Under the pieces are notes generated by a model. The model saw only the letters and a list, made by a program, of their open reading frames with translations. It did not search any database and was not told the origin of the DNA. DNA of 55,002 nucleotides from Apophysomyces variabilis (lineage: Eukaryota; Mucoromycota; Mucoromycetes; Mucorales; Mucoraceae), in the NCBI GenBank assembly GCA_002749535.1, contig MZZL01000378.1:271841-326842 (forward strand), read 5' to 3'. Below are positions 1 through 12,924 of the stretch, one piece after another. Numbering within the stretch: the stretch's first letter is position 1; every line of letters begins with the position of its first letter. Made by a program: the position numbers and the translations under genes.

Positions 1-598
1 TGTCATGTTTCTCTGTTTCCATATTTTTTAAAGAAAGGAAAAGCTACTCTATAGGACAAATAAAAAGTCAAGATTAGTTACATTTAGGTCAATCAATCAA
101 AATACCTTAGTTAAAAGTAAGAAGCAAGCTTTCCTATAATGTTGCAATTATATCAGCTATCAAAAGAAAAAAAAGAATGAGGTGCTGTCAAATGAAGATA
201 AAATCTTACCAGTAAAGAACACACTTTCAGGTCAAGGATGTATATCATTAAGATGATATATCATCAATATTGTGAAAGTGAGTTTGCCGATGAAGAAGTA
301 CTGAAAACGCCATAGAGTGAAAAAAAGCAGAGGAAAAAGTTTGTGAAAAAAAAGGATAATAAAAAGAAAATGCGAATAACCCCATAAAAAAGAAAAAAAA
401 ACCATGTTAAAAGCGCGTGATATAAATATTGACGCAGTTTCTGGGAATTACACATATACTATCATACTGCTTATATTTTTACATTTGCTAGTTTTTCTCT
501 TTTAGGAAAGGAGAGACTGAACAATACTGAAGATTGCTCCTCCCATGGGAAAGTGAGTAAAATATCATGTATTACCCAGGGGTAAAATGTAGGTAAAA
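1..598. mobile_element. End of an unidentified repeat element
   Basis: No coding region is supported here; the only open frame is a low-complexity minus-strand one. The last 60 bases carry repeated GTAAAA/TTACCC words, and the inferred right end (reverse complement starting GGCGTTTTACC) abuts the protease-like coding of the gypsy element that follows. The same kind of end occurs in opposite orientation near 51777, so both may be termini of one family. The left end lies outside the window. Confidence 0.35.
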
Positions 599-628
599 CG
601 CCTACTCTACTGCAATGATAGAAGTCCA

Positions 629-3600
629 GACACCACTGCTGTATATGCTAAACTTGAAATTAATAAATCCTTACTATCTGCCCTTATCAATTGCAGAGCT
701 GCTAAAACTTGTATAACACAAAGCATGGCAAAATCATTAGACATAGAAATTGATGTACTATCTTGATCTATCTTTACCTTGGGAAATGGAACAAAACAAG
801 CTGCTATTGGATTAATCTATGATGTGCCAATTACTATAGACAGAGAAATTATCATCCTAATTACTGTGGAAGTATTGCTGACATTACCTGTATCCCTCAT
901 CATTGGCAACAATTGGCTTGATCGTGCCAAAGCTATTATTAATTATTAAACTAAAAGACTCTGTGTATCCTACAAAGGTCAACGAGCAGAAATTCCAATA
1001 TTGTATACTAGAAGTTCTAGGTCACAAAAGATTTATCCAATTATATCACCAGGAATTCCTCCAAAAGCTATAAAAAAAATGAATCTCATTACAATAGATG
1101 AAGATGATAGCTCAATTGATGAAACAAGCTCAGAAGACACAGATTCAGAATCAAGTACTGAAGAGGACGATTCAAGCGAAGAAAATAATAAATACCTTCA
1201 TCATGAGCTGCAAGAAGACATCAAACCTATTTCTGATTCACTACCATATCCTGAAAAAGAAGAATAAGCAATGGAATTATTTCATATCATAGATGACACA
1301 AAAGGAAAAATAGTAGCCACTGAAGATGAGGATAGCTTCAAAATCAAGAGTATGGACTGAGAAATACACATTCCTGCAAAATCTGAAGTGAAATTTAAAG
1401 TCATGCTGCCATATCCTTGCGAAATTACACATACCTATAATTCCACCCTACCAATTTGAGAAGCCTCTGAATTATACGTAACATCACCATAGTACCCGAA
1501 GGAAGTGATAAAGCCAAATTTATTTTTCTGAATGATACTGAAGAAACCTACATCATCATGCCTAATAAAATATTGGGATGATTACAACAAATAGCTGAAG
1601 ACCATATTAGAGCATATGAAATCTACCATCTTGATGTAGAGCATGTTGAAATGCCACAAGAAATAACACCCACTCTAGATCCTGAGAAAACATCTAAAGT
1701 GGAAGCAGGCAATATGACGCCTGAAATTTCTCAGCAGTTCTACTAACTATTGTTCATCTACTCTGATATTTTTGACTGGAACAAGGACTCTCTTAGAAAA
1801 ACCAATATGGTACACCACTGCATTATTACTGAAGACATACCATCAATTTGACATAGACCTTACCATATCACACCAACTGAAGCCAAATTTTTAAAGGAAG
1901 AACTTGATAAATTCTGCAATCTTGGAATTATCTGACCTTCAAATAGTCCATGGGCCGCACCTGTAATCCTAGTTGGAAAGAAGAATGGAAAATATCACCT
2001 TGTAATTGACTACCACAAACTAAATGCTATAACCAAGAAGGATTCATATCCACTACCTCGAATTGATGACCTGTTGGATTCTCTTAGAACTGCCTTAATA
2101 TTCTCAGTGTTAGATATGCGCTCTGAATTTCATCAAGTACCAATGTCACCTCACTCTATTGAAAAGACTACATTCACAATGAAATTCAGGACCTATGAAT
2201 ATCTTACAATGCCTATGGGATTGACAAACGCTCCTGCCACCTTTCAAAGACTGGTTGACATTTGTTTCAAACCGCTTATCTAAAAATATCTTGTTGCTTA
2301 CATTGACAATCTGAATGTATACTCTAAAATAGACAATGACCATCTAAAAGACCTTGCCAAAGTATTTACTTGCATATGACATACCAATCTCAAGCTGAAT
2401 CCTGCCAAGTGCATATTCTTTAAAGACTCCCTAAAATTTTTGGGATATATCGTTACAAGTACAAGACTACAAACAGATTCAGATAAAATCTGCAAAATCA
2501 TCAACTATCCTATACCACATACAGTTACCAATATACAAAGCTTCATTGGTATCACTTCTTACTATCACTGTTTTATAAAGGACTTTGCTGCAATCGCAAG
2601 ACCTTTACATGAATTAACAAAAAGGGACGATGATACTTGTACCTGGACAAGCAGATCTCAAGACGCCTTTGACACGCTAAAGAAAGCATTGACTAAAGCA
2701 CCTATACTCATCCATCTAGACTTTGACAAACCATTTATATTAGTTACTAATGCCTTCCAACTTGGACTTGGAGCCGTGCTCTCTCAACTTAACAAAGATG
2801 GAAAAGAACTCGTCATATTATATGCCAGCCAAGGACTGAAGAATAGTGAAAAAAACTATGGAGTATCCAAACTTGAATGCCTTGCTGTTGTATAGGCTGT
2901 CAAGACCCTTTGCCCATATTTACTTGGAAAACTATTTACAGTCATCACAGATCATACTGTCCTTAAAGGAATGTTGAATACTGGAAACTCCATAGAAATT
3001 ATTGTACAATGGATAACACTATTAAGTGAATATAAATATGAAGTCAAGTATCAACCAAAACATAAAAATCAAAGTGCTAACTTTTTCTCATACCTAGGAT
3101 ATTGACCTGATGCAATTAGAATTCACATGTACATACTATATCATTACACACATCAAGACTATTCTATCAATACCACAACGAATGACTGAGAAAAATCTAC
3201 AAAGAAAAAATGCAAAAACATCTGCAAAACGAAGAAACTACACAAAAACATACAAGTGACCAGTACAGGATGTCATTAAACTCATGTGTATACAAGTGAC
3301 TAGGTCAGGATGTTATTAAACTCATGTGTACACACAAACATCCAGTAAGGGAAATCATTAAATTCATGCACAACAATATCCAAGAACCATCTGACATACT
3401 GAAATTGACTGAGACCAAATTGTACTACTCTAATTCAAGAAAGGAAACTTACATAAAGTTATATCAGCCGTACATGCTCAACAACAATAATGATTTGACA
3501 GTTAAATCACAAGATATACAGATCAAAAAGAACAATCACACAGATTATCCAGAATAACATAGACCCAACAAAATACAATCACCTGTTATATCATTTAACA

Positions 3601-4881
3601 ACGTTGCAATACCCTAACAACCTGACCAAAGAACAGAAATAATATTTACGCATGCAAACAAAAAACTACTTTGTACAGAACAACAGATTATATTGAAGAA
3701 GGAAAACAACTCGTTTAGTATTATTGCCAGAACAAGCAAACGCTATGATGTGGATGGCACATTCCCACCCACTTGGAGGACACTTTTTTCACAAAGCTAC
3801 CTACAACAAAATCGCCAACAAATATTACTGGGAAACAATTTCAAAAGACATTCGAGAATATATAGAAAAATGCCTACGATGTCAGAAAATGGGAAGACCC
3901 AGTTTAAATAAACAATTGAACCCAATCCTTGTATCTGCTGAACCATTTGCTCAAATTGAAATGGATATCAAACACATGGCAACATCAAGAGCTAGACATC
4001 ACTATATTATTGTTGCAATGGATTACTTGACCAAATGGGTTGAAGCATGAGCCTTACAATTTACAAATGCTACTGAAGTAGCCCATTTCTTTTATGAAGA
4101 TATCCTTTGCTAACATGGATACCCCAGATCTATTATTACTGATAATGGACAACCATTTATGAACAACATCATATTGACTGTTTGTGAACAATATTCAATC
4201 AATCACAAGACCGCAACACCTTATTATCCACAAACTAATAGACTTGTTGAACGCTTCAACAAAACACTTGGACAAATTTTAAGAAGATAACCAGATGAGG
4301 AAAAATTAGACTGGCATCTTTACCTTCCTGCAACCTTACTTGCCTACTGAACGTTACAATATTTTACTATAAAACAAACACTGTTTCATCTTGTTTATAG
4401 ACAAGAAGCTCACATGCCACTTGATTGCATATTGGAAACAATTAATGAAGAAGGCAATGATTACAAAGAAGACTATGATGAGAAATTAGTGAAACGCATA
4501 CAAGAGGAAATCATACGGCTACACTCTATCTGAGATCTAGTACAAAGAACCATTGTCAAAACACAGGAACAACAGAAGAAAGCCATTAAAAACAAGATAC
4601 TTTCCAAGAAACAACACCTCTAACTACCTTTTAAAATCGGCGATTATGTCAAATTATACAAGATAATGTTAGAATTCGCTTGGGCTAGAAAATTGGAAGA
4701 TCAATGGGAAGGACCATATCTCATTCACCATATATTACCCAAAGGAACTTATCAACCCAAAATACTAGATAGAAAAGTATTACCTACAAAGTCATATGGA
4801 AACTGTCTTCAAATATATAAGTATCCAAATGTTGCTTTCTATCAATTTACATCATCATCCACACCAAATCTACTCTCATAA
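629..4881 (+). pseudogene. Gypsy-1 pol pseudogene (PR-RT-RNase H-IN)
   Basis: The polyprotein would mature, reverse-transcribe and integrate the element. The protease is at 638-960, with an acidic serine-rich linker at 1090-1260. The RT is at 1860-2480 (recognisable around VIDYHKLNAI and the GLTNAPATFQRL block), RNase H at 2700-3100 (TNAF, YASQGLKNSEKNYG) and integrase at 3724-4650 (HHCC region HSHPLGGHF to CLRCQK, then IITDNGQPF). Catalytic positions are hit: the protease Asp-x-Gly site reads INCRA, the RT site reads YIDN instead of YIDD, and the RNase H TDAS site reads TNAF. All fit G-to-A or C-to-T changes. Reading switches frame between the protease (frame 2) and the RT (frame 1). It cannot encode an active product. 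Confidence 0.85.
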
Positions 4882-6030
4882 CCTGATCAAGAACCCAATC
4901 AAGAATCCTCAGATTCCACACAAGAAAGTCAAGAACAAGTACCTCAGAATGTTTCAAATGTCATTAAAAGAACAAACCTACTATAAAACTCTTTAAACTC
5001 TCAATCTATACTATGAACTGATGATCCTAAATCCTTATTATAAAGAAAATTGCAAGAAGAACTTCAAACAGGAAAATACCAACACCCAACAATATCAATT
5101 CTAAGATTGTCAACAAAAAGTAATAAAGAAAAACTATCAAAGTTAAGAAGAAATGATTTAAGAATATAAATTCAATTATGAATATAGAATGTACTAGGAT
5201 TATTGTCCCTCTTCTACATTCAATGGACCACATCATTAGGATGATGATGACAATGAACACTTTAACTGCATGATCTGCAATGAAAGCACTGAAGATGTCT
5301 CAAAAGACTATCCTATTATAACAAATGCTACCAAGCCAAGTATTCCTATTTTTCTTGAAGTCCTACTGCCTATTATAACTTACCCTTAAGAACCAACCAT
5401 TCTCTATATACTATTATCAGTTATTACATATCAATCAATCTCTGATATAATGGTATTTTTGCCTGTCTTATCACCTATAAATGACAACCAATCTGAAGAC
5501 CCCTCTGAAAACTTACTTGATATTGATGAAGATGAAGTTCCTACTATCATTCTGTGAAAGAATCCTGAGACTAGAACATTTGAAGAAGTTAAGTCTGACA
5601 CTAGCTCACCCACTATCTTAGAACCGAACCCTGATGTTTCATGGATACTAAGAATGCTCAATAGACAACAATAAATTCAATGAATAAAAGATCAATATAT
5701 ACAATTTATTGAAGAAAAAGTTTATTACCTTTGTACAGAAATCCATAATATAAGACAAGTACTTGAGTGGACAGAATGACTATGATGAAATTTTAAAAAT
5801 GAACTATCTAAAAATTTATCCAATTTGTATCAAGCCAAATTTAGCCACTATACCAACCTTAGACAGTATAAATGCATCTGATCTCACTATCTTAGCTAGC
5901 TGCTACCAGATAAAATGTATAACTGATCATATCAATTATTTTTTAAGAAGTACGATTATATCCTGAACTTTGCAGAATGCAAATCTACAAACCCTGAGGA
6001 TGTGTAAAGTCAAGAAAAAAAATCCTTATT
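4882..6030 (+). pseudogene. Decayed region downstream of gypsy-1 integrase
   Basis: Beyond the integrase C-terminus the plus strand keeps a coding flavour (Gln/Ser/Glu-rich at about 4882-4980, then Asp/Glu/Ser-rich around 5470-5660 and a Lys/Tyr-rich stretch to 6010), but every frame is interrupted. It is probably the end of pol or an extra element ORF. I recognise no domain and do not assign a function. Confidence 0.3.
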
Positions 6031-6315
6031 CCCTTGGTCAACGCACAAGTACTATTGGTACACGATCATTAGTACACAACATTTTCGATATTTTTCTTTT
6101 CTCTTCCTTTTTTTTCCCTTTCTCTTTTTTTTCTTTAGGTAACCTATCTGGCTAAGCCGATTCATTGACTAACAACAAACTTTACCTGAAACTTCACAAG
6201 ATGTACTGACTTCAGCCGAGACCATTTAGTGTTACCTTGTTTTCTTTTTGTTCATTTCTTTTTTTTCTTTTATTCTTTTATTCTTTTTCTTATCTGATTA
6301 TCCTTTGAAATTTAG

Positions 6316-6324
6316 TATAAATAA
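6316..6324 (+). promoter_or_regulatory. TATA-like box in the putative gypsy-1 3' LTR
   Basis: The sequence TATAAATAA is followed about 30 bp later by the AAACGAAAG/TTTTCATCTC region, within a T-rich segment downstream of pol. In an LTR this would be the U3 promoter. Very similar TATA contexts sit in the gypsy-2 LTRs and at 52361. Inferred from position and motif only. Confidence 0.4.
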
Positions 6325-6799
6325 CCCCAATCAAAGTCAAATAAACGAAAGTTTTTCATCTCAAATCTTTTTTTTTGATTGAAATCTTTTAAGAGAAACA
6401 CTCTCTAAAAAGAAGCAGCTTTATTTTATCTATTGTGATTATACTGCGCCTTCATTGGTTTTATCAAGCAACCATTGATAATCTGAATCCAATTGATTCA
6501 TATTTTTTTTATTTTGATTCTATTTATTTTACAAGAACTTACCGACCAACTGATTTATCTGATCTAAGCAAGAGATTATTGTCAAGACTCTATCAAGAAC
6601 TCCAATTCTCTGAACCTTATCTCTGTTATCCTATATTTGGTTATTATTGATCAACCAATCAATTGACTTATATTGTCAAGCCTTTGGCCCAACCGTTTCT
6701 TTCAAACAAATTCAAGTTATCTCTTAGTTTTGGTATTAGACTTTAATCCATACTTGGTACTCACTTATTCTCAAAAACACATACACTATGACCACAGGG

Positions 6800-7115
6800 T
6801 CAACTAAAAGTAGTAACATTTACTACTTTTAGTAAATACTAAAGATGCCCTGTTAGTTATAAAGTAGTAAAAAAGTAGTAACTACTAAAATTCAACTACA
6901 ATGATAAAGTAGTAAAAAAGTAGTAACCACTACAATTTCAGATAGCGATCAAGTAGTTAAAAAGTAGTAACCACTAAATTTTGAGACAGCGATCAAGTAG
7001 TTAAAAAGTAGTAACTACTAAATTTTCAGACAGCGATCAAGTAGTTAAAAAGTAGTGATTACTATAATTCATAGTAGTAGTAAAGTAGTAATAAAGTAGT
7101 GATGGTAAAGTACGT
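6800..7115 (+). repeat. CACTA-1 left subterminal repeat array
   Basis: Repeated copies of AAAGTAGTAACYACTAAA separated by a GACAGCGATCAAGTAG spacer, with a unit of about 55-60 bp repeated several times. It contains the same AGTAGT/ACTACT words as the right end. Subterminal repeats of CACTA elements are the usual binding sites of the DNA-binding transposon protein; that role is inferred. Confidence 0.8.
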
Positions 7116-7986
7116 TTTATTGGATAAAAGAACCCATGTAATTACACTAAAAAAACTAGTCCTATATTTTTGTTTACATTTACTTACCATGACCAGAAAA
7201 GAAAAATATGTGCAAACGCATTTTAACAAGGATAATAACCTTACAATGAGAACAACGATTAATAAATAGAGTTAACGTTGTCAGCCAAAAAGATTTTCAA
7301 AGTAAGCCTCATAGATAGCTGCAACACAAGGATCTTATGAAATACAAAAAGATGAGTAACTATAAACCATATGAAAAGGATCCTTTACCTTATAGCTATA
7401 ATAAAAGTGAGAACAGATTCCAAGTTATCTGTACAATAGCGATAAAGCAGTGACAATGCCGTTTACTGTGCAAAGCTTTATACTAGTATACTAAAAAAAG
7501 AGTGTTAAACTTTCAATTATAAGCACAGCAATAAGAAGTAAGCAACTCAATTACCTCGGTGAAACTGATTTTGAGTGCTGAAGCTGTACAGTGTTTTGTT
7601 TGGAATGAGGTGCAAAAGTGATAGTGATAGTTGAGTGTACTATAGAAGGTGTAAGAAGACATTGTAAGAAATAAATAAATTACCTATTGACTGACAAAAA
7701 GCACTACATAGAATGCCCATTAGCGCCAACACTAATTGTCTGTAGTATAGAGAGGTTAGCATGTACTTCGTTAGACAATAGTACCTATACAAACAATGTT
7801 AGAGTAGAATGAAGGAAAGTAATGACTTGCACGCCAAAAAAAAACTTTAACTGGTATTAGGAGAGACGAAAAGAAGAACAAAAGAAGAAAAAAAACGATG
7901 GTGGGAACTTTTTACTTGGTTTTTTGAGTCGATCTTAACACAAATTTTTATTGGTTAAATAGTTTTTATATCTGATGCAACCTATT
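7116..7986. other. CACTA-1 non-coding interior
   Basis: No open frame of note on either strand and no recognisable motif beyond AT-rich DNA. It separates the left subterminal array from the end of the accessory gene and probably contains that gene's 3' untranslated region. Confidence 0.5.
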
Positions 7987-8824
7987 TTAAACTGTGGCCG
8001 CCTGTAACCTTATAGTTCTGAAATATAAGCAAGTGACTCTTTTACTGTTGGTCATTGCTTTGAGCAGAAAGTCTAACATATGTTTATCAATAAGCATGCA
8101 ATCAAGACATCACATTTACTTACCTGTTACGTTGATTATAAGCATTCTGCCATTTGCGCTTAATCAGACAATCTGCCCCCCAGTAGTTCTCGCAAAGGTC
8201 CAAAGGGACACCCATCTCTAGCGCCATTGCCTCCATAGTAAGATAAGCGGCTTTGTACTTTTCACCTGGCACCTTGCTCCAGCTGTGTGTGGTCGCTGAG
8301 AAACCACACGCCACTTCTAGTTGCTGTAACACCGTTTGTGCCTTCTGTCCCAGATGCAGGTACTGGGATTGCAAGAATGACACTGGTGACTGAGGGTGCT
8401 CATGGCAGATAAGAAACTATAAGCTTCGAAGGATGGAGCTTTTTCCCTGCTGTCTTTTGTGATCCCTCGCTTCTAACCAGTGCAGAGTGGACATATCCAA
8501 GTCAACAGGCAAGTGAGACTGTAACAGAATAGGTTGATTCCAAATATCTTTGGGAACCCAGCAGGAAGGGGGAGTTTCACCACGAACAATTGCCATAGGA
8601 GCATTGTTTGGAACATTTATATCACCCAAGATGCTGAACTGTTGGCTGCCAAACTGCTAGCTACCGAACATAGACAAAGACTCTACCTGCTGTTCCAACA
8701 TAACCTTGTGCACTGATGCCTCAACCAAACCAGGAAGCTTCTCATCTATAACCTCGCTCAAGATTCTATGCAATTCTGCATTTGCATTTTCTCGCCTTTG
8801 GTTGTTGTTGGTAGTTGATGACAT
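7987..8824 (-). pseudogene. CACTA-1 accessory (putative DNA-binding) protein
   Basis: Minus-strand gene with two exons by eye, 8824-8124 and 8017-7987, joined across an intron starting GTAAGT and ending TTCAG; 244 codons including the stop. The ATG at 8824 begins MSSTTNNNQRR. A helical, Glu-rich segment (ELHRILSEVIDEKLPGLVEA) follows, and the C-terminus has the pattern GVPLDLCENYW then KRKWQNAYN. That C-terminal pattern recurs in the decayed gene at 19139-19800 (GIPFNKCTNFW then YKWGNY), so this is a conserved second gene. Two in-frame TAG codons (8659-8657 and about 8419-8417) break it; the first most simply comes from CAG. By analogy with TnpA-like proteins it may bind the subterminal repeats; this is inference. 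Confidence 0.7.
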
Positions 8825-9714
8825 TTTCAATAAAAAAATAAAGTGATGTTAAAAGAGATAATAAATACGTACCTTTCAAATCTTACTAGTATTTATATTA
8901 GTCGCTAAAAAAAAGCGCGTCTTCATATGACGTGATGTTGATAATCTGTTCCATGAGTCATAATGAACATCTTCCTGATTTATAATAGAATGGTCGTGTA
9001 GAATCACCATAGTCTTCTTGCAGACTATATATGATAGGTGTAATTGGTGTGTACAGGGACGGATCAACTGTTACTCAAGGAAAATATTGCATAATGATTG
9101 GACAGTTGCCATAAATAGCAACGCTGAGGTTACTGTTTACTTAGCCAAAATGAAAAATTCAAGCGGTGTTGATATTGCGAATTTTTGTCAATAAAAAGTT
9201 TTTAAAAAAGAAAACTACAACGACTTTGTAAGAATATGCATGTTACCATTAACATATTTACTTATCTTACCTTTATTATTCAGGAATATATGCGATTTCA
9301 ATCATTCCATGTAGAAATCAATCTATCATACTCAACGTGAATTATACTTACCAGCACCAATCATGAACTCACCTTTACAATCGCTCTTTTAATATGCATT
9401 ACGCGTTAGCTTCCATGTCGCGTATGAATTCTGACAACAAGGGGAGCCAATCACACTGCGTATACAAGTGTGTCAATTAATGTACAATTGTACTGTCAGT
9501 GAAGCTCTTCAAATTACATACGCGCTATATCTGCATGAACCAATACCTGCAAGCCTTCGTATGATTACTCACAATAATGACGACTAAGATATTACAATAC
9601 CATGACAAGATTGGTTGACAGAGAAACCAGTCAACAAGCTATCGACAGAGTGAATAAGATATATAAAGTGAAAAAAAAGGACATCCATATTCAATCTTTT
9701 TCTATCAACTCACC
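8825..9714. promoter_or_regulatory. Divergent intergenic region of CACTA-1
   Basis: An 890-bp non-coding stretch between the start codons of two divergent genes, so it should hold both promoters. A TATATAAAG-like box lies near 9660, about 55 bp before the transposase ATG at 9715. Nothing else is clear. Confidence 0.5.
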
Positions 9715-12700
9715 ATGACCCTTCCAACTATTATTACCTGCCATATCTGCCATGTTACCTTTACTGGACTCAAGCGTTATAACTGCCATAGAAGAGCTTG
9801 CTTTATACAGCATGAAAAGTGAGACATTCATTTGTTGGAGCTTAACGAAGAGGCTATGGTATAATGATTGTTAAAATAGTGATCAGAATAGTCATTAATA
9901 TATTATGGTTAGGAAACTGAGGAACATACCAAAGATGTTGAAGTCTCTGCTGTTGAGAACAATTGAGAGATCAATATCCTGGACTTGATCAACTTGCCAG
10001 ACAGCGTTAATGAAGAACTAGAAGAATATGACCTACTTGATATGCTTTTTGACTTTCTATCAGACGGTGATGAAGTAGTTGGAGAAGCTATGGAAAGCCA
10101 GAACCGTAAGCAATAAAAGCATGTTCTGCACTTACTGATATGTAAAATAGTCGACTCTGATCCTATAGATCTTTGTTCTGATGAAACGAACAACAGTGCC
10201 CATACATTTGAGTACAAGAAACATACTTCTTGGACGTACACAGAATGCATGAGCGTCAAACTTTACATGGCCGCAGTCAGCTCCAACATCTCTCATAAGG
10301 CTTATGACAACATGGTGAAGATCTTCAATGAATTCCTTGAAATCGTGCAAAATGGTTAGTGTCATTTCATTGTGCATTTCACGTTTTTTACCAACATGTA
10401 GATCGGAATCAGCGACACTGCCCTCTGCTCAGTTACCACTTGTCTGACAAGCTGGTAAAAGAGAAATATGATGTATAGCTGGAAATATATAACGTATGTC
10501 GTAACGGTTGTATCTTGTACATGAAAGACGAACCTAAGACTATCTGCAACGAATGCAAAGAAAGCCGATACAAGGAATCTAACAAGCGCCAGGCAAATGG
10601 CGAACCCATTTTGCAGCCAGCGCAGACAATGAAGATCCTTTCAATTGCTGGACAGCTGGCTCGCATGCTTGGTGATGAGGAGACGCGCAAGCTCCTGTCC
10701 TACTGCCATAATTTCCAGAACGAGGAAGGGATGTACAGGGACATCTTTGACAGGACAGTATACCAATTGCTATGCCATGATAAGGACCTGTTCAAAGGAA
10801 TGCATGACATCACCCTGACGTTATATGTCAATGGCTTCCAACTGTTTAACACGAGCAAAACTTCTTTGACAATGTTGCATCTTGTTGTTCTCAACTTTGA
10901 TTCCTCTATTCGGTAAGTATCAGATTTGAATTAAGTAATTATGCTAACTTTAAGATCCTTATCATGCACAGATATGAGAATCACAATATGCTTCAAATTG
11001 GTATCACTCCTAGTCTAAGAAACCCAAGGGACCTGTGGACGTTCCTTGAGCCTACGCTTCGTGAGCTGCATCAATTGGAAAATGATGGTATGGTTGTCAA
11101 GTTGCTGGATAGTACGCGATTCAGGGCAAGAGTTCACCTGCTACTAGCCACTGGTGATATTCCTGCTGCCGCCAGTCTTTGCAATCATGCCACCTTTTCA
11201 CATACGTATGGCTGTTGACAATGTTTGATTGAGGGAAAAAAGACGACTGGCATGTACTTCATTCCGAACCAACAGCAAACTTTTACCATGTGATCAGTGG
11301 AGCAGTACAAACAAGGTGACGAGGTATGTTGCGTTTACTTCACAGATCAGGCATAAGATGCTAACAAGCTGTCATATCACCTTTGCAATATCAACAGGAT
11401 AGAGGTATCAGGGCGCCAGTTCCATTTGCACACCTACAATCGTTCACAGGATCTTTGTTCTTTGGGCTCAATAAGATGCATCTGCTCAGGCATGGATTGG
11501 CAAGACTTCTGTAGAACTTGTTGCTCAACCATAAACAAAAGTTTGGTGACAACACGATCACAGAACAATATCCTTTTAAGCTAAAGACAGGTATCACTTT
11601 GCGTATGATTGGAGATGCAGTACAGAGCTCTTGCCAGTATATGCCTACTGCATTTCAGGGTAAATGGAACAATACAGCAACTGATTCAGGCCATTACCGG
11701 GCAGTCGACTGGCTAGACTTCCTTTTGTACATTGTTTCCACCATCATAGTCAACAGCCTGGAGCAAGATGAGACCCGTTTTGCAGTTCTGAAATTGATCC
11801 TTGCTTGTCAAATAAGTTTGCAGTAGGAAATCAATGCAGCAGATCTGAGCACTGTTGAATGGTATGTTATTGTATAGAAATATATACTGTATCTAATACC
11901 TTCTTTTCGTTGTTTAGAAACATTTGTGAATGGCAGTCTTTCCTGTTGGCGCACTACAACAATGGCAAAGGAATACTTAGACCACCAGTATTTACCATCA
12001 CACAACATTACCTTTCGCACATTACCAGTACATTGCGCAATCTTGGCCCTCTACGTTCCTTTTCCACATGCTGTATGGAACGTACCAATGGTCTGTACAA
12101 AAAGATGATCCGATCAATGGCCGCCCCAGGACAAAACGCAAGCAATCTTATTGAGAAGCTGGCAGCTTTCCATTTCATAGAACGTGTGCATCCACAATTG
12201 CAACAGTCAGTACCATATGATGAGTTATCCTATCTGTCCCCAACATCAGAATCTATTGAACCACAGATATGGAGACCTTACCATAAAGAAATTGACCTGC
12301 ATTCATTTCTTGGAATAGAGGGCATCATAGAAGATATGCTGCAAAATGCATTAGCCAGTTTCTAGATGAGTCACTGCAAGTTTGAAGCAAGTATGCCAGT
12401 AGATGATGTTATTCTGCAACTACATCCACACTTCCTGTTGGCCGGTCACGTATGGAAAGATAGCTGCGTTTATGCCAGTAAACTCCATGACTGCCAACAT
12501 GGATCGAACAGATGTAACTCGCTTGCTATATATGAGTTCACCAAGATGAGGTAAGATGCCTGGTCATTTTATCATACAATGCCTTACACGTTTTCAATCT
12601 TCATTTAGTCAGTCTGGATGAGAACATCGTGAAGTGTTTGTTAGTGAAACACAATTTTTTATTTACCATCAACACGATACTGACAAGCAGATTCTGGCTG

Positions 12701-12924
12701 TTGTGCATTTCTACTAAAATTTTTGGCAGGAACGTGATCAGTTTCCAGTCCTCATCAAGAACCCGTCTGATTCTGGGATGCTGAAGGTTGTTGACATTGG
12801 GGGGTTAAACAAAGCTGCTGGATTGATTCCAAAGGTGAATTCCACTACACAGTTTCATATTGTTTAGCCATATGGAAAAATCAACAGAAGGTTCAAGTTC
12901 AGCAACCCCAGCTCCCTTAGGTAG
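9715..12924 (+). pseudogene. CACTA-1 transposase, Tnp2 family
   Basis: About seven exons by eye: 9715-9858, 9913-10354, 10402-10912, 10972-11323, 11398-about 11861, 11918-12550 and 12609-12924, with introns mostly starting GTAAG or GTATG. The N-terminus has a C2H2-like finger (TCHICHVTFTGLKRYNCHRR); next comes a Cys cluster (VCRNGC, then CNECKESRYKES). The Tnp2 core follows: NPRDLWTFLEPTLRELHQLE, then LLLATGDIPAAASL and a His/Cys segment (SHTYGC). The C-terminal half carries AVDWLDFLLYIVS and a MERTNG segment. About ten in-frame stops occur, mostly explicable as CGA to TGA or CAG to TAG, so it is probably non-functional although most splice sites survive. The protein would cut and paste CACTA ends. 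Confidence 0.82.

Larger units (their letters stand above)
599..6780 (+). mobile_element. Gypsy-1: decayed Ty3/gypsy LTR retrotransposon
   Basis: The order protease, reverse transcriptase, RNase H, integrase on the plus strand is that of Ty3/gypsy. No gag is visible, because the protease end abuts another element at about 598. The 3' part (about 6030-6780) is pyrimidine-rich, has a TATA-like box and is probably the 3' LTR; no second LTR is in the window, so its limits are uncertain. The right end touches the CACTA element at 6784. The coding part is full of stops, mainly from CGA to TGA, CAA to TAA and TGG to TAG. Confidence 0.75.

Noticed and set aside
264..455. 63-codon minus-strand frame
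   Set aside because: Low-complexity Phe/Leu run from an A-rich tract; no start context or motif.
629..4650. Frequent in-frame TGA suggesting a reassigned genetic code
   Set aside because: TGA sits where Arg (CGA) or Trp is expected, TAA/TAG occur equally at Gln positions, and the intact hAT-B gene uses the standard code. Deamination explains it.
6800..7115. CRISPR-like array of repeats
   Set aside because: Spacers are themselves repeated, no cas-like genes, eukaryotic transposon context; these are CACTA subterminal repeats.
9909..10690. Minus-strand frames of 81-116 codons
   Set aside because: Shadows of the plus-strand Tnp2 exons; no motifs.
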